Assembly (NCBI RefSeq): GCF_001425745.1
Contig: NZ_LMDF01000005.1
Span: forward strand, 781,424 to 845,423
Origin: Caulobacter sp. Root343
GTDB taxonomy: Bacteria > Pseudomonadota > Alphaproteobacteria > Caulobacterales > Caulobacteraceae
Direction: 5' to 3'
DNA length: 64,000 nucleotides
Shown here: positions 19,289 through 28,271 of the stretch, in pieces
Numbering within the stretch: position 1 is the first letter of the stretch
Layout of the letters: every line of letters begins with the position of its first letter
Position numbers and translations under genes: made by a program
The notes under the pieces: generated by a model
What the model saw: the letters and a program-made list of their open reading frames with translations, nothing else
Databases searched by the model: none
Told to the model about the DNA's origin: nothing

Positions 19289-22200
19289 ATGCCGCGCAAG
19301 TTTCTGATCGTCACCGTCGCCGCCGCGCCGTTGCTGCTGGCCGCCGGCGATGCTTTCGCCGAGGTCGAAGTCACCAGCAGCACGCGCACGGCGCCGATCA
19401 CCACGTCCAGCCCCAACGGCGGAAGCGCCGACGACGTGAAGGTCACCGCCGACGGCGTCATCACCCTGAGCGCGGCGGGCCCGATCATCACGCTCGACAG
19501 CGACAACACCGTCACCCTGAACGGCGGCCTGGCCAGCGTGGGCGTCGACGACTCGGTGGGCGTGCTGGTCCTGGGCGGCAGGACCGGGACCCTGACCAGC
19601 GCCGGCTCGATCAGCCTGACCGAGGACTACGACTACGAGGACACCGACGAGGACGGCGACTACGACGGCCTGTTCGCCAAGGGCTACCGCCGCTACGGGA
19701 TCCGGCTCACCGGGACCGACGCCTTCACCGGGACGATCACCAATACCGGCACGATCACCATCGAGGGCATGGACTCGGCCGGGATCAGCGTCGAGGCGCC
19801 GCTGGTCGGCAACCTGGTCCATTCAGGAACGATCAGCGTCACCGGCGATCGCGGTTACGGGATCCACATCGCCGCGCCGGTCACCGGCAAGGTCCAGATC
19901 GAGGGCTCGACCAGCGTCATCGGCGAGGGCTCGGTCGGGGTGGCGGTGGACTCCGCCATCGATGGCGCCTTCGTACTGCAGGGCTCGGTCTATTCGTCGG
20001 GCTATCGCGTCACCTCGCGCTACGCCGATCCCGACGACCGGGCGCTGCTGGACGCCGACGACAAGCTGGAAGGCGGCGGCGGCGTCAACATCGCCGCCAA
20101 CGTCTCGGGCGGCGTGCTGCTGGATGTTCCGCCGACCGACACCAATGACGACACCAGCGACGACGAGGACGGCGACGGCGTCACCGACAGTTCCGAGGGC
20201 ACGGCCTCGATCAGCGTCTATGGCGGCGCGCCGGCCCTGAAGATCGGCTCAAGCACGAACACCGTAACGCTCGGCGCGGTGGGTGCGGGCGACGACGCCT
20301 ACGGCCTGATCATCAAGGGCTCGGTCAGCGCCGCCAGCGTCTACGACGGGGTCGAGACCACCGGCGTCCAGGTCGGCGGCGACGCCGGTTACCAGACCTT
20401 GATCACGGGCGGGATCCGGATCACCGGCTCGGTGTCGGCCTCGGGCTACGAGGCCCAGACCACCGGCCTGCGCTTGAAGGCGGGCGCGGTCGCCGACACG
20501 ATCTGGAACGCCGGCTCGATCGCGGCCTCGACCACCTCCGAAGGCGATTTCTCGGCGCGCGCCCTGGTGATCGAGGCGGGCGCCAGCGTCACCACCTTGA
20601 ATAACGATGGCGCGATCAGCGCCTCGGTGGCCGGCGAGAAGGGCACGTCGTACGCCATCCTCGACAACGCCGGGACCCTGACCACGATCAACAACACCCG
20701 CTCGATCACGGCCTATGTCGTGGCCACCGATGACGAGTACGACACCGACGACGACAACACCGACGCCAGCGACGAGACGGTCACCGGCAAGGCGATCGCC
20801 ATCGACGTCTCGAAGAACACCACCGGCGTGACCATCACCCAGACCGGGGTCAATGACGGCGACGATGGCGACGACGGGGTGGCGGACACCGACACGGATG
20901 GCGACGGCGTGGACGACGCCGACGAGCCCAGCATCGTCGGCAAGATCCTGTTCGGCTCGGGCGACGACAAGCTCAGCATTCTGAACGGCACGATGATCGG
21001 CTCGATCAGCTTCGGGGATGGCGCCGACAGCCTGGTCATCGACGGCGGCGGCTATGTGCTGTCGAACCTGACCGACACCGACGGGCGCCTCGACATCACC
21101 ATCGGCAAGGGCGTCCTGGGCCTGACCAACACCAACGACCTGAAGGTCACCAACCTGACCCTGGGGGCCGAGAGCAAGCTGATCTTCAGTGTCGATCCGG
21201 CCGCCGGCACGGCGACCCGCCTGGTCGCCGATACCGCGACGATCGCCACGGGGGCCAATCTCGGCCTCGTGCTCAACAACCTGCTGACCACCGCCACGAC
21301 GTTCGAGGTGATCAAGGCCAACGCCCTGACGGCCGGCGACATCGGCCAGGACCTGCTGGGCAATGCGCCGTATCTCTATGTCGCGAAGGCCTATCAGTCG
21401 GGAAACAGCATCGACATCGACGTGCGCCGCCGGACGGCCAACGAGGCCGGCATGACCGGCAACCAGGCCTCCGCCTATGACGCCGTGTTCGCCGCCCTGG
21501 CCAAGAACGACGACATCGCCGGCGCCTTCCTGAACCAGAACACCCGCGACGGCTTCTACAACCTCTACAACCAGATGCTGCCCGACCAGGGTCTGGGCAT
21601 GTTCTCGGCCCTGCAGGCGGTGAACCAGCAGATCTCGGCCGCCACCGCCATCCGCCCTGACCTCGGGGACCGCTACGGGCCCGACAGCGTCTGGGTGCAG
21701 CAGATCAACACCATGGTCCGCCGCGAGGACGGCCAGGACCAGGGCTCGGACACCCAGGCCCTGGGCTTCGTCGCCGGCTACGAGGCGATGGGCGATGCGG
21801 GCGGCGCGCTGGGCGTGACCCTGGCCGTGGTCAATATCGAGGAGCACGACACCACCGCCAAGGTCGGCGAACAGACCACCAACACCATGGTCCAGGCCGG
21901 GCTCTACTGGCGGCGCGCGATCGGCGGCTGGCGCTTCAATCTGGGCGGCGGGGCGGGCTATGGCTGGCTGACCGGCGACCGCAGCTTCTACAGCGAGGAC
22001 GTCAACGCCGACGGCGTGGCCGACGTCGCGGTGACCAATGTCGCCCACTGGAACGGGGCCATGGCTAACGCCTTCGCCGGCTTGGCCTACGAGCAGAAGA
22101 TCGGCCGCTACTTCGTCCGCCCCGAAGCGCGCGCCGACTACGTCTATTTCTCGGAAGGCCAGCGCAGCGAGACCGGCGGCGGCGACGGCTTCGACCTGAC

Positions 22201-22528
22201 CCGCGACGCCCGCGCCTTCAGCAATCTCAGCGGCGACATCGGGCTGGTGCTGGGCGCCCAGTTCGGCGAGGCGGTCTGGTGGCGGCCGGAGATCCGCGTC
22301 GGCTATCGCAAGACCCTGGCGGGCGACATCGACGACACCGTGGCCCGCTTCCGGGGCGGCCAGGCCTTCGCCCTGACCTCCGTCGCCGACAAACAGGGTG
22401 CGGCGACCCTGGGCTTCGCCATCCGCGCCGGCTCGGCGCTGTCTTACCTGGCGCTCGAGGGCGGAGCCGAGGCGGCCAAGAAGCAGACCCGCTACTACAT
22501 GCGCTTCTCCGGCCGGGCGATGTTCTAG
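19289..22528 (+). CDS. Autotransporter with acidic calcium-type loops in the passenger
   Basis: A 1079-residue type V secreted protein. The signal peptide is residues 1-24 (ending AGDAFA). The passenger is built of parallel-beta-helix-like repeats rich in G, T, S and D (NTGTITIEGMDSAGISVEAP). At four places acidic inserts occur, at about residues 112-127, 284-305, 480-495 and 521-548, with DxDxDG phrases (DTDGDGVDDADE) like thrombospondin type 3 or dockerin calcium loops. The C-terminal 270 residues form the autotransporter barrel, ending RYYMRFSGRAMF with terminal Phe. Likely a surface adhesin stabilised by calcium; ligand unknown. Confidence 0.88.
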   Translation: MPRKFLIVTVAAAPLLLAAGDAFAEVEVTSSTRTAPITTSSPNGGSADDVKVTADGVITLSAAGPIITLDSDNTVTLNGGLASVGVDDSVGVLVLGGRTGTLTSAGSISLTEDYDYEDTDEDGDYDGLFAKGYRRYGIRLTGTDAFTGTITNTGTITIEGMDSAGISVEAPLVGNLVHSGTISVTGDRGYGIHIAAPVTGKVQIEGSTSVIGEGSVGVAVDSAIDGAFVLQGSVYSSGYRVTSRYADPDDRALLDADDKLEGGGGVNIAANVSGGVLLDVPPTDTNDDTSDDEDGDGVTDSSEGTASISVYGGAPALKIGSSTNTVTLGAVGAGDDAYGLIIKGSVSAASVYDGVETTGVQVGGDAGYQTLITGGIRITGSVSASGYEAQTTGLRLKAGAVADTIWNAGSIAASTTSEGDFSARALVIEAGASVTTLNNDGAISASVAGEKGTSYAILDNAGTLTTINNTRSITAYVVATDDEYDTDDDNTDASDETVTGKAIAIDVSKNTTGVTITQTGVNDGDDGDDGVADTDTDGDGVDDADEPSIVGKILFGSGDDKLSILNGTMIGSISFGDGADSLVIDGGGYVLSNLTDTDGRLDITIGKGVLGLTNTNDLKVTNLTLGAESKLIFSVDPAAGTATRLVADTATIATGANLGLVLNNLLTTATTFEVIKANALTAGDIGQDLLGNAPYLYVAKAYQSGNSIDIDVRRRTANEAGMTGNQASAYDAVFAALAKNDDIAGAFLNQNTRDGFYNLYNQMLPDQGLGMFSALQAVNQQISAATAIRPDLGDRYGPDSVWVQQINTMVRREDGQDQGSDTQALGFVAGYEAMGDAGGALGVTLAVVNIEEHDTTAKVGEQTTNTMVQAGLYWRRAIGGWRFNLGGGAGYGWLTGDRSFYSEDVNADGVADVAVTNVAHWNGAMANAFAGLAYEQKIGRYFVRPEARADYVYFSEGQRSETGGGDGFDLTRDARAFSNLSGDIGLVLGAQFGEAVWWRPEIRVGYRKTLAGDIDDTVARFRGGQAFALTSVADKQGAATLGFAIRAGSALSYLALEGGAEAAKKQTRYYMRFSGRAMF

Positions 22529-22595
22529 CCGCGTGGAAAGTGTGGGCGGAAAGCCGCCGCAATCGCGCCACAATCGCGAATGTTTCAATACAGTC

Positions 22596-22618
22596 GGCCG
22601 GTAATTTCGCCACCGGCC
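22596..22618 (+). terminator. Hairpin downstream of the autotransporter gene
   Basis: A perfect seven-base-pair stem (GGCCGGT with ACCGGCC) with a nine-base loop, 67 bases past the stop and just ahead of the response-regulator gene. There is no T-run. It could be a weak terminator or a regulator site. Confidence 0.3.
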
Positions 22619-22662
22619 ACGCTTAACCCTCGCCGGGTCTTGTACGAGGGAGCTTGGCGGGC

Positions 22663-23394
22663 GTGCGGCAAACAATTCTTCTTCTCGACGCGGACACCGC
22701 CGCGCGGGCTCAACTGTGCGACCTGCTCTCGCAACACGAGTACGAGGTGGTCACCGCCTCGTCGGCGCGCCAGATGGACAAGATCCTGACCACCACGACG
22801 GTCGACGCGGTGGTGCTGGACATCATGCTGCCCGGCGAGGGCGGCTTCTCGGTCTGCAACCGCCTGCGCAGCCACGTCCCGTCGCCGGGCGTCATCGTGA
22901 TCAGCGAGATGGCCGAGGAGAGCGACATCGTGGTCGGGCTCGAGATCGGGGCCGACGACTATCTGGCCAAGCCCTATCGCTCGCGCGAGCTTTTGGCCCG
23001 GATCCGCTCGGTGCTGCGCCGCCGGCAGGCGCCCCAGCGCCTGAACCCCGGAGACGATCGCGCCAATGTCTATCGGTTCGACGGCTGGCGGCTCAACATC
23101 GTCACCCGGCAGCTGTTCGACCCCTACGACCGCGGCGTCGAGCTGTCCGCCGGCGAGTTCGCCCTATTGCGGGCGCTACTGGCCAGTCCGCAGCAGATCG
23201 TGCCCCGGGCGCGCTTGGTCCAGCAGGATCCGAAGTCCGGCGCGCGGCGCGACGCTCCGCCCCAGATCAACGTCATCGTCAGCCGCCTGCGCGCCAAGCT
23301 GGCCCGCGTTCCGGGCGGCGAGGCCCTGATCCGCACGATGCGCGGCCAGGGCTACATGCTGACCGTTCCCGTCGAGAGCCTCCCGGCCGAATAG
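22663..23394 (+). CDS. OmpR/PhoB-family response regulator (orphan)
   Basis: A two-domain regulator of 243 residues if started at GTG 22663, which has a GAGGGAG site eleven bases upstream; TTG 22654 is the alternative. The receiver domain has the acidic pair in LLLDADTA, phospho-acceptor Asp53 in VVLDIMLPGEGG and the lysine in LAKPYRSREL. The C-terminal winged helix has ELSAGEFALLRALLASPQQIVPRARL and ends RTMRGQGYMLT. No kinase gene lies beside it. The neighbours are the autotransporter and a TonB receptor, so partner and targets are unknown. Confidence 0.9.
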   Translation: MRQTILLLDADTAARAQLCDLLSQHEYEVVTASSARQMDKILTTTTVDAVVLDIMLPGEGGFSVCNRLRSHVPSPGVIVISEMAEESDIVVGLEIGADDYLAKPYRSRELLARIRSVLRRRQAPQRLNPGDDRANVYRFDGWRLNIVTRQLFDPYDRGVELSAGEFALLRALLASPQQIVPRARLVQQDPKSGARRDAPPQINVIVSRLRAKLARVPGGEALIRTMRGQGYMLTVPVESLPAE

Positions 23395-23400
23395 GCCCCG

Positions 23401-25587
23401 CTACTGCGGTCCGCCGGGCCCCTGGAAGTCGAAGCCCGGATCCTTGCGGTTCTTGCCCACGCCGAAGGTCCAGGCCAGGCTGACGCGAAGCCAACGGGCG
23501 TCGAAGTCGCGGACCACCAAGCTGTTCAGCGCCGGGGTCTTGATCACCTGCTTGTCGCGATAGAGGTCGAGGGCGTCCTGGACCGTTACGACCAGCGACA
23601 GGCTGTCGTTGATCTTGCGACGATAGCCCAGGTCGATCGCGGCGAACGGCATGCCGTAGCCCTGCGGCGTCAGGCGCTTGCCGGCCATGAAGCCGTTCAA
23701 CTGCAACAGGTCCTTCGACGTCACCTGCCAGCTGAGCCCCGCGCGCCCCTGGGCGGTGACGGCCGAGCGTTTGCCCGGGAAACCGAGGTTCGAGCCGTCC
23801 ATCTCGACCCAGAAGAAGTTGCTGCTGAGATTGTAGGTCAGTTTCGGCGTCAGCTTGCCGTTCAGCACCAGCTCCAGCCCGCCGTTGCGGGTCTGGGCGG
23901 CGTTGGCCTTGGTGGTGACGAACACCCCGCCGCCGATGTCGGAGACGATGTCGGTCACGACCTTCTCGTTCTCGCGATAGTACAGCGTGGCCAGGGCCAT
24001 GGTCGGCGCCTTGCGGTACTGCCAGCCCAGCTCGAACGAGTGGGTGTGCTGCGGCTTCAGCGCCGGATTGCCGACCCGGTAGTTCAGCGGATCCAGGAAG
24101 AACGGCACGGGATTGAGGTCGAACGGGCCGGGGCGCTGCAGGCGCTGGCTGTAGCTGGCGGTCAGCTTCTGGCGGTCGTTCAGCGTGTAGGACAGGTGCA
24201 GGCTGGGCATCAGCCGGGCGGTGTCGTTGTCGGTCTTGTGGCCCAGGGCGGTTAGGTCGAGCTTCGACTGTTCGTAGCGCAGGCCCGCCAGCACTGTCAG
24301 CTCGCCGACCGGGCGCTCGTAGGTGACATAGACCTGGTTCAGCTGCTGTTCGTAGAAGAACTGGCTGGTCAGGGTCGGATCGGCTGCCAGCCCCGCGAGC
24401 GACGGGCCCCTGAGCCCCTCGTTGTCGTAGCCGTTGTCGTCGAACTGCAGGTCGAAGCCCAGCTTCAGGGTCTGGCCCGCGCCCATGGGCCGGACATAGT
24501 CGCCCTTCAGGTCGGTCTGGCGGGTGTCGTAGCCCAGGCGCTGCTGGTCGAACACGCTGGTCGCGGTCGGCAGCGAGCCCACGGTGTGGCCGGTCCGCGT
24601 GCGGTTGTCGTCGACGACGTCGTAGCTGATCTTCAGCGTCAGTTCGTGGCCGTCGCCGTCGAACTTCCGGCGCAGGTTGCCGCTGACCGCGGCGTTGTCG
24701 CGCCGCTGGCGGATGGTCAGGTCCCGCTGATAGGCCTGGACCAGCGCGCCGCTGGCGTCCTTGCGCGTCGTGTCGCCCAGATTGTCGAGCGCGAAATCGA
24801 CGCGGCTAACCCGGGCCTCGCTGCCGATGCGCAGCTTGTCGGTCACGTCGTAGTCGACGGAGCCCTGGCTGCTCAGGTTCTCCATGTCGAGCTGGGTGTT
24901 GGTCTTGACCTCGCTGTCGATGGCGGCCTGCTGGCGACGCTCGTACTCGGTCTGGCTGGCCGGGTCGCGGCGGTAGTTGATGTCGCCGGACGCCGACAGC
25001 TTGCCGCTGTTGTAGCCGACATTGGCGCTGACCGCGCCACGGCCTGAATCGCCGCCGGTCAGGCGCAGCGAGCTGGTGCGGCCCGCGCCCTTGGCCTTCT
25101 TGGTGATCAGGTTGATGACCCCGCCCGTCCCGTCGGCGCGGAACTCGGCCGAGGGGTTGGTGATCACCTCCACCCGGTCGATCCGCTCGGCCGCCATCGA
25201 CTGCAGCGCCTGGCCGCGGCTGTCGCCCTGGAACTGGCCCGAGGGCTTGCCGTCGATCAGGATGGTGACGTTGGGATCGCCCCGCAGGCTGACATTGCCC
25301 TGCACGTCGACCTCCACCGAGGGCAGGTTGCGCAGGGCGTCGGCGATCGAGCCGGACTGGGCCGAGAGGTCGCCCGAGACGCTGTAGCTGCGGCGGTCGA
25401 TCGAGGTGCGCACCGCCGGCGCGTCGGCGGTCACCGTGACCGCACTGACCCCTGTCGAGGCTTCGGCCGGCTTCTCCGCCGGCTTCTGGGGCGCGGCTTG
25501 GGGCGCCGCTGGCGTCGCGGGGGCCGGCGTGGCGGTGGAGGCGGCTTGGGCGGCGGCGAGCACGACCCCGACGAGACCGATATGCAC
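23401..25587 (-). CDS. TonB-dependent receptor, outer-membrane beta-barrel family
   Basis: A 728-residue outer-membrane receptor. The start is GTG 25587 with a GAGGGGAAA ribosome site. A short signal peptide is followed by an Ala/Pro-rich spacer (about 18-45). The plug includes IDRRSYSVSGDLSAQSGSIA and FRADGTGGVINLITKKAKG; the barrel fills the rest and ends without a terminal Phe. It is divergent from a BlaI/M56 pair with two BlaI-type operators in the 91-base gap, so it is probably induced when the M56 protease inactivates BlaI. The substrate is unknown; a peptide or antibiotic-like ligand would fit the regulator type. Confidence 0.9.
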   Translation of the reverse strand: MHIGLVGVVLAAAQAASTATPAPATPAAPQAAPQKPAEKPAEASTGVSAVTVTADAPAVRTSIDRRSYSVSGDLSAQSGSIADALRNLPSVEVDVQGNVSLRGDPNVTILIDGKPSGQFQGDSRGQALQSMAAERIDRVEVITNPSAEFRADGTGGVINLITKKAKGAGRTSSLRLTGGDSGRGAVSANVGYNSGKLSASGDINYRRDPASQTEYERRQQAAIDSEVKTNTQLDMENLSSQGSVDYDVTDKLRIGSEARVSRVDFALDNLGDTTRKDASGALVQAYQRDLTIRQRRDNAAVSGNLRRKFDGDGHELTLKISYDVVDDNRTRTGHTVGSLPTATSVFDQQRLGYDTRQTDLKGDYVRPMGAGQTLKLGFDLQFDDNGYDNEGLRGPSLAGLAADPTLTSQFFYEQQLNQVYVTYERPVGELTVLAGLRYEQSKLDLTALGHKTDNDTARLMPSLHLSYTLNDRQKLTASYSQRLQRPGPFDLNPVPFFLDPLNYRVGNPALKPQHTHSFELGWQYRKAPTMALATLYYRENEKVVTDIVSDIGGGVFVTTKANAAQTRNGGLELVLNGKLTPKLTYNLSSNFFWVEMDGSNLGFPGKRSAVTAQGRAGLSWQVTSKDLLQLNGFMAGKRLTPQGYGMPFAAIDLGYRRKINDSLSLVVTVQDALDLYRDKQVIKTPALNSLVVRDFDARWLRVSLAWTFGVGKNRKDPGFDFQGPGGPQ

Positions 25588-25635
25588 TTTGACTTTCCCC
25601 TCGGGCCGCTGGCGTCAGCGACGGAATGAGCTATC

Positions 25636-25647
25636 ATACAGCTGTAT
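25636..25647. promoter_or_regulatory. BlaI/MecI-type operator 1 (perfect palindrome)
   Basis: ATACAGCTGTAT is a perfect 12-base palindrome carrying the TACA...TGTA core of BlaI/MecI/CopY operators. It lies in the 91-base gap between the receptor and blaI-like genes, nearer the receptor start. Its centre is 23 bases from that of operator 2, about two helical turns. Confidence 0.7.
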
Positions 25648-25659
25648 TCTCGCCTAGAA

Positions 25660-25669
25660 TACAAATGTA
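25660..25669. promoter_or_regulatory. BlaI/MecI-type operator 2
   Basis: TACAAATGTA fits the TACANNTGTA core, with one asymmetry in the centre. It ends nine bases before the blaI-like start codon, so bound repressor would block its own gene. It pairs with operator 1 on the same face of the helix. Confidence 0.65.
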
Positions 25670-25678
25670 GTTTCTGTA

Positions 25679-26062
25679 ATGCGGAGAGGGCGCGTGCGAA
25701 TTTCGGGCGCCGAGAGCCAGATCATGGAAGCGCTGTGGCGGCGCGGCCCCCTGACGCCGGACGGCGTCGTCGCCGAGGTCGGCGAGGCGCACGGCTGGGC
25801 GCCAGGCACGGTCAAGACCCTGATCACCCGCCTGCTGAAGAAGGGCGCGATTTCCGGGGCCCGCGAGGCCGGCGGCTATCTCTACCGGCCGCTGATCTCC
25901 CGCGATGACTATGTGCAGTCCGAGAGCCAGGGCCTGGTCGACCGCCTTTTCGGTGGCGAAGTCGCGCCCCTAGTCGCACATTTCGCGCAGCATCGGGCGC
26001 TGACGGCCAAGGACGTCAAACTGCTGAAGGACCTGATCGCGGACATCGAGGACGATGACTGA
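25679..26062 (+). CDS. BlaI/MecI/CopY-family repressor
   Basis: A 127-residue winged-helix repressor of normal family length. The DNA-binding domain opens ISGAESQIMEALWRRGPLT and contains the family phrase APGTVKTLITRLLKKGAI. The C-terminal dimer helix has FGGEVAPLVAHFAQH. BlaI proteins repress divergent targets and are cleaved or released through an M56-type membrane protease, which is encoded next with an eight-base overlap. Start ATG 25679; GTG 25694 is an alternative. Confidence 0.93.
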   Translation: MRRGRVRISGAESQIMEALWRRGPLTPDGVVAEVGEAHGWAPGTVKTLITRLLKKGAISGAREAGGYLYRPLISRDDYVQSESQGLVDRLFGGEVAPLVAHFAQHRALTAKDVKLLKDLIADIEDDD

Positions 26063-27578
26063 GGCGCTGGAAACCCTGCTGCGCGTCAACCTGGCCCTGG
26101 CGGCCGCGATCGCCGTGGTGATGGCCGCGCGCCTGCCAGTGCGCCGACTGTTCGGGGCGCGGGTCGCCTACGCTCTGTGGATCCTGCCGCCGCTGGCCGC
26201 CCTGGCCATGCTGGTCCCGGCGCGAGTGGTCACGGTGACCGCGCCGACCCTGCCCGCCCTGGCCAAGCCGGTCGGCGGCGCGCCCTCGACCGAAGCCGCC
26301 GCCATGGCCGCCGCGTCGTTCGATCCGGAGCTCTTGCTGACCGGCCTGTGGCTGACGGGCGTGGCCGCCAGTCTGGCGTGGCTGGTCTGGCGTCAGGTCC
26401 AGTTCGCCCGCGCCGTACGGGCCGGACAGGCGGGACCGGCCGTGGTCGGGGTGCTGCGCGCGCGCGTGGTGACGCCCGCCGACTTCGCCGAACGCTACAC
26501 ACCGCGCGAGCGCGAGGTGGTGCTGGCCCACGAGCAGACCCACCTCGAGCGCGGCGATCCGCCGGTCAACGCCGCCGTCGCCCTGCTGACGTGCGTGAAC
26601 TGGTTCAATCCGACCTGCCACGTGATGGCGCGCTGGCTGCGGATCGACCAGGAGCTGGCCTGCGACGCCCGGGTCGTCGCCGCCCATCCCAGGGCCCGCA
26701 AGGCCTATGCCGAGGCCATGCTGAAGACACAGCTGGCCGCCAGGCCCCTGCCCTTGGGCTGCCACTGGTCCAGCCACCCGCTGGCCCAGCGCGTGCGCCT
26801 GCTGTCGCGCCCCACGCCCAGCCGCGCCCGCCGGCTGGTCGGCGTCGGCCTGACCGTCGCGACGGGCCTGGCCGGCGCTATCGGCGTCTGGGCGGCGCGT
26901 CCGGCCGAGTTCGTCCTGGTTTCAGAGGCGTCCTCCGTCCCGGAAGGGCGGCCCGCGATCGTCTCGCCGCCGTCTCGGGCGACCAAGGCCCTGTCGTCGC
27001 CGCGCCAGCCGGCCAAGCTCGCTTCGCCCATCGCCAAGCTCGTCGAGACGCCGGTGACCGACGCCAGCCCAGAGCCCATCCTGGCTCAAGCCGAGATCCA
27101 GGCCGCGCCGACACCGGCGACCGAGCCGCCGCCGTTCGCCGACCTTCGCAGCCCCCGGATCATCCGCGCGATCGCCGACCGGTCCAGCGTCGAGCCCGGC
27201 TCCGCGGTCCGCGTGATCGCCAGCGGCCTGGCGCCCGACGGCGCGCCGCTTTGGGCCGACTTCACCGCCTTCGGCTCGCAGCGGCTCTATCGCAAAGGCG
27301 CCTATGCCCGGAGCGGCAGCCGCTATTCGCTGTTCACCAGCGTCGTCCAGGAGGGCCAGCGCCTGCGGGTCACGGTCAGCCTGGGCAAGGCCTTCCGGCC
27401 GGAGCTGACCGGATCGATCGACCTTGCGCCCAACGAGACCGGGATCCTGCGCCTGCCGACCGGCCAGCCCATGGTCGTCACCGCCCTGGTGCGGCCCGAG
27501 ACGCCGGAGGAGATCGAGGAAGGCCGACGCCTGTCGGACTACGCCGAGAACGCCGTCGGCATGGGATTGAGGCTTTAG
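26055..27578 (+). CDS. BlaR1-like M56 membrane metallopeptidase without a penicillin-sensor domain
   Basis: A 507-residue membrane protein. Transmembrane segments lie near residues 10-25, 38-56 and 93-112. The zinc site is HEQTH (His159, Glu160, His163), with Glu200 in DQELACDARVV as third ligand. A further hydrophobic segment is near 258-275. The C-terminal 230 residues are periplasmic and beta-rich (SSVEPGSAVRVIASGLAPDG), unlike the PBP-type sensor of BlaR1, so the inducing ligand is probably not a beta-lactam. It overlaps the BlaI-like gene by eight bases and should release repression of the divergent receptor. Confidence 0.9.
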   Translation: MTEALETLLRVNLALAAAIAVVMAARLPVRRLFGARVAYALWILPPLAALAMLVPARVVTVTAPTLPALAKPVGGAPSTEAAAMAAASFDPELLLTGLWLTGVAASLAWLVWRQVQFARAVRAGQAGPAVVGVLRARVVTPADFAERYTPREREVVLAHEQTHLERGDPPVNAAVALLTCVNWFNPTCHVMARWLRIDQELACDARVVAAHPRARKAYAEAMLKTQLAARPLPLGCHWSSHPLAQRVRLLSRPTPSRARRLVGVGLTVATGLAGAIGVWAARPAEFVLVSEASSVPEGRPAIVSPPSRATKALSSPRQPAKLASPIAKLVETPVTDASPEPILAQAEIQAAPTPATEPPPFADLRSPRIIRAIADRSSVEPGSAVRVIASGLAPDGAPLWADFTAFGSQRLYRKGAYARSGSRYSLFTSVVQEGQRLRVTVSLGKAFRPELTGSIDLAPNETGILRLPTGQPMVVTALVRPETPEEIEEGRRLSDYAENAVGMGLRL

Positions 27579-27668
27579 CCGACTCCTCCGCGTGCGTCGC
27601 AAGTGAGTGTCACAATTGCCGTCTAGGCAGGAGCCGCCTTCGGGCGATGTCCAGCCAGCGGAAGACGG

Positions 27669-28271
27669 ATGAGCGGCGCCGACAGGGAAAGAACACGGTG
27701 GTTCCTGCGGAATATCCTGCCGCACGAATCCGCGCTGCGGGGCTGGCTGTCGCGCCGCCCGCTGCCAGGCGTCGACGTCGACGACGTGATCCAGGAAGCC
27801 TATTCGATCCTGGCCGAGCTGGAGACGGTGGAGGGCATCCGCTATCCCCGCGCCTATCTGTTCCAGGTCGCGCGCTCGGTCATCACCCGCCACGTCCGCC
27901 GCGCGCGCATCGTGCCGATCCATACGGTCGACGACCTGGAACGGCTCGAACACAGCGACGACGCTCCCTCGCCCGAGCAGCACACGATCGACCGGGACGA
28001 ATTGCGCCAGCTGGCCCGCGCGATCGCCGCCATGCCGCTGAAGACGCGCGAGGCCTTCATCCTTCGCCGCGTCAAGGACTTGCCGCAGCGCGAGATCGCG
28101 GCGCGGATGCGCATTTCCGAGAATACGGTCGAGACTCACATCTCCCGAGGCGTCCTGTTCTTGATTGATTGGTTCGGTCGTGGCGGAAACAAGCGGTCCC
28201 AAACCTCTAAGACCCTGGAAGCGGAGATTGCCGGGATAGATGGCCGAGCGAGACACCAGTCGAGACATTGA
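27669..28271 (+). CDS. ECF sigma factor, FecI-like
   Basis: A 200-residue sigma-70 family protein. Region 2 reads VDVDDVIQEAYSILAELETV ... PRAYLFQVARSVITRHVRR. Region 4 reads PLKTREAFILRRVKDLPQREIA ... ISENTVETHISRGV. It is followed with a 32-base overlap by fecR-like and then a FecA-type receptor with an STN domain, the full cell-surface signalling arrangement. It should direct transcription of the receptor gene when the ligand is bound outside. No metal-responsive operator is obvious upstream. Confidence 0.93.
   Translation: MSGADRERTRWFLRNILPHESALRGWLSRRPLPGVDVDDVIQEAYSILAELETVEGIRYPRAYLFQVARSVITRHVRRARIVPIHTVDDLERLEHSDDAPSPEQHTIDRDELRQLARAIAAMPLKTREAFILRRVKDLPQREIAARMRISENTVETHISRGVLFLIDWFGRGGNKRSQTSKTLEAEIAGIDGRARHQSRH

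Noticed and set aside
22556..22582. Direct repeat CAATCGCG twice at 12-base spacing
   Set aside because: Too short to distinguish from chance in GC-rich sequence, and no regulator context specific to it.
20249..22675. 808-codon minus-strand frame opposite the autotransporter
   Set aside because: The plus strand encodes a complete signal-passenger-barrel protein. The minus frame has no recognisable domain and low-complexity composition.
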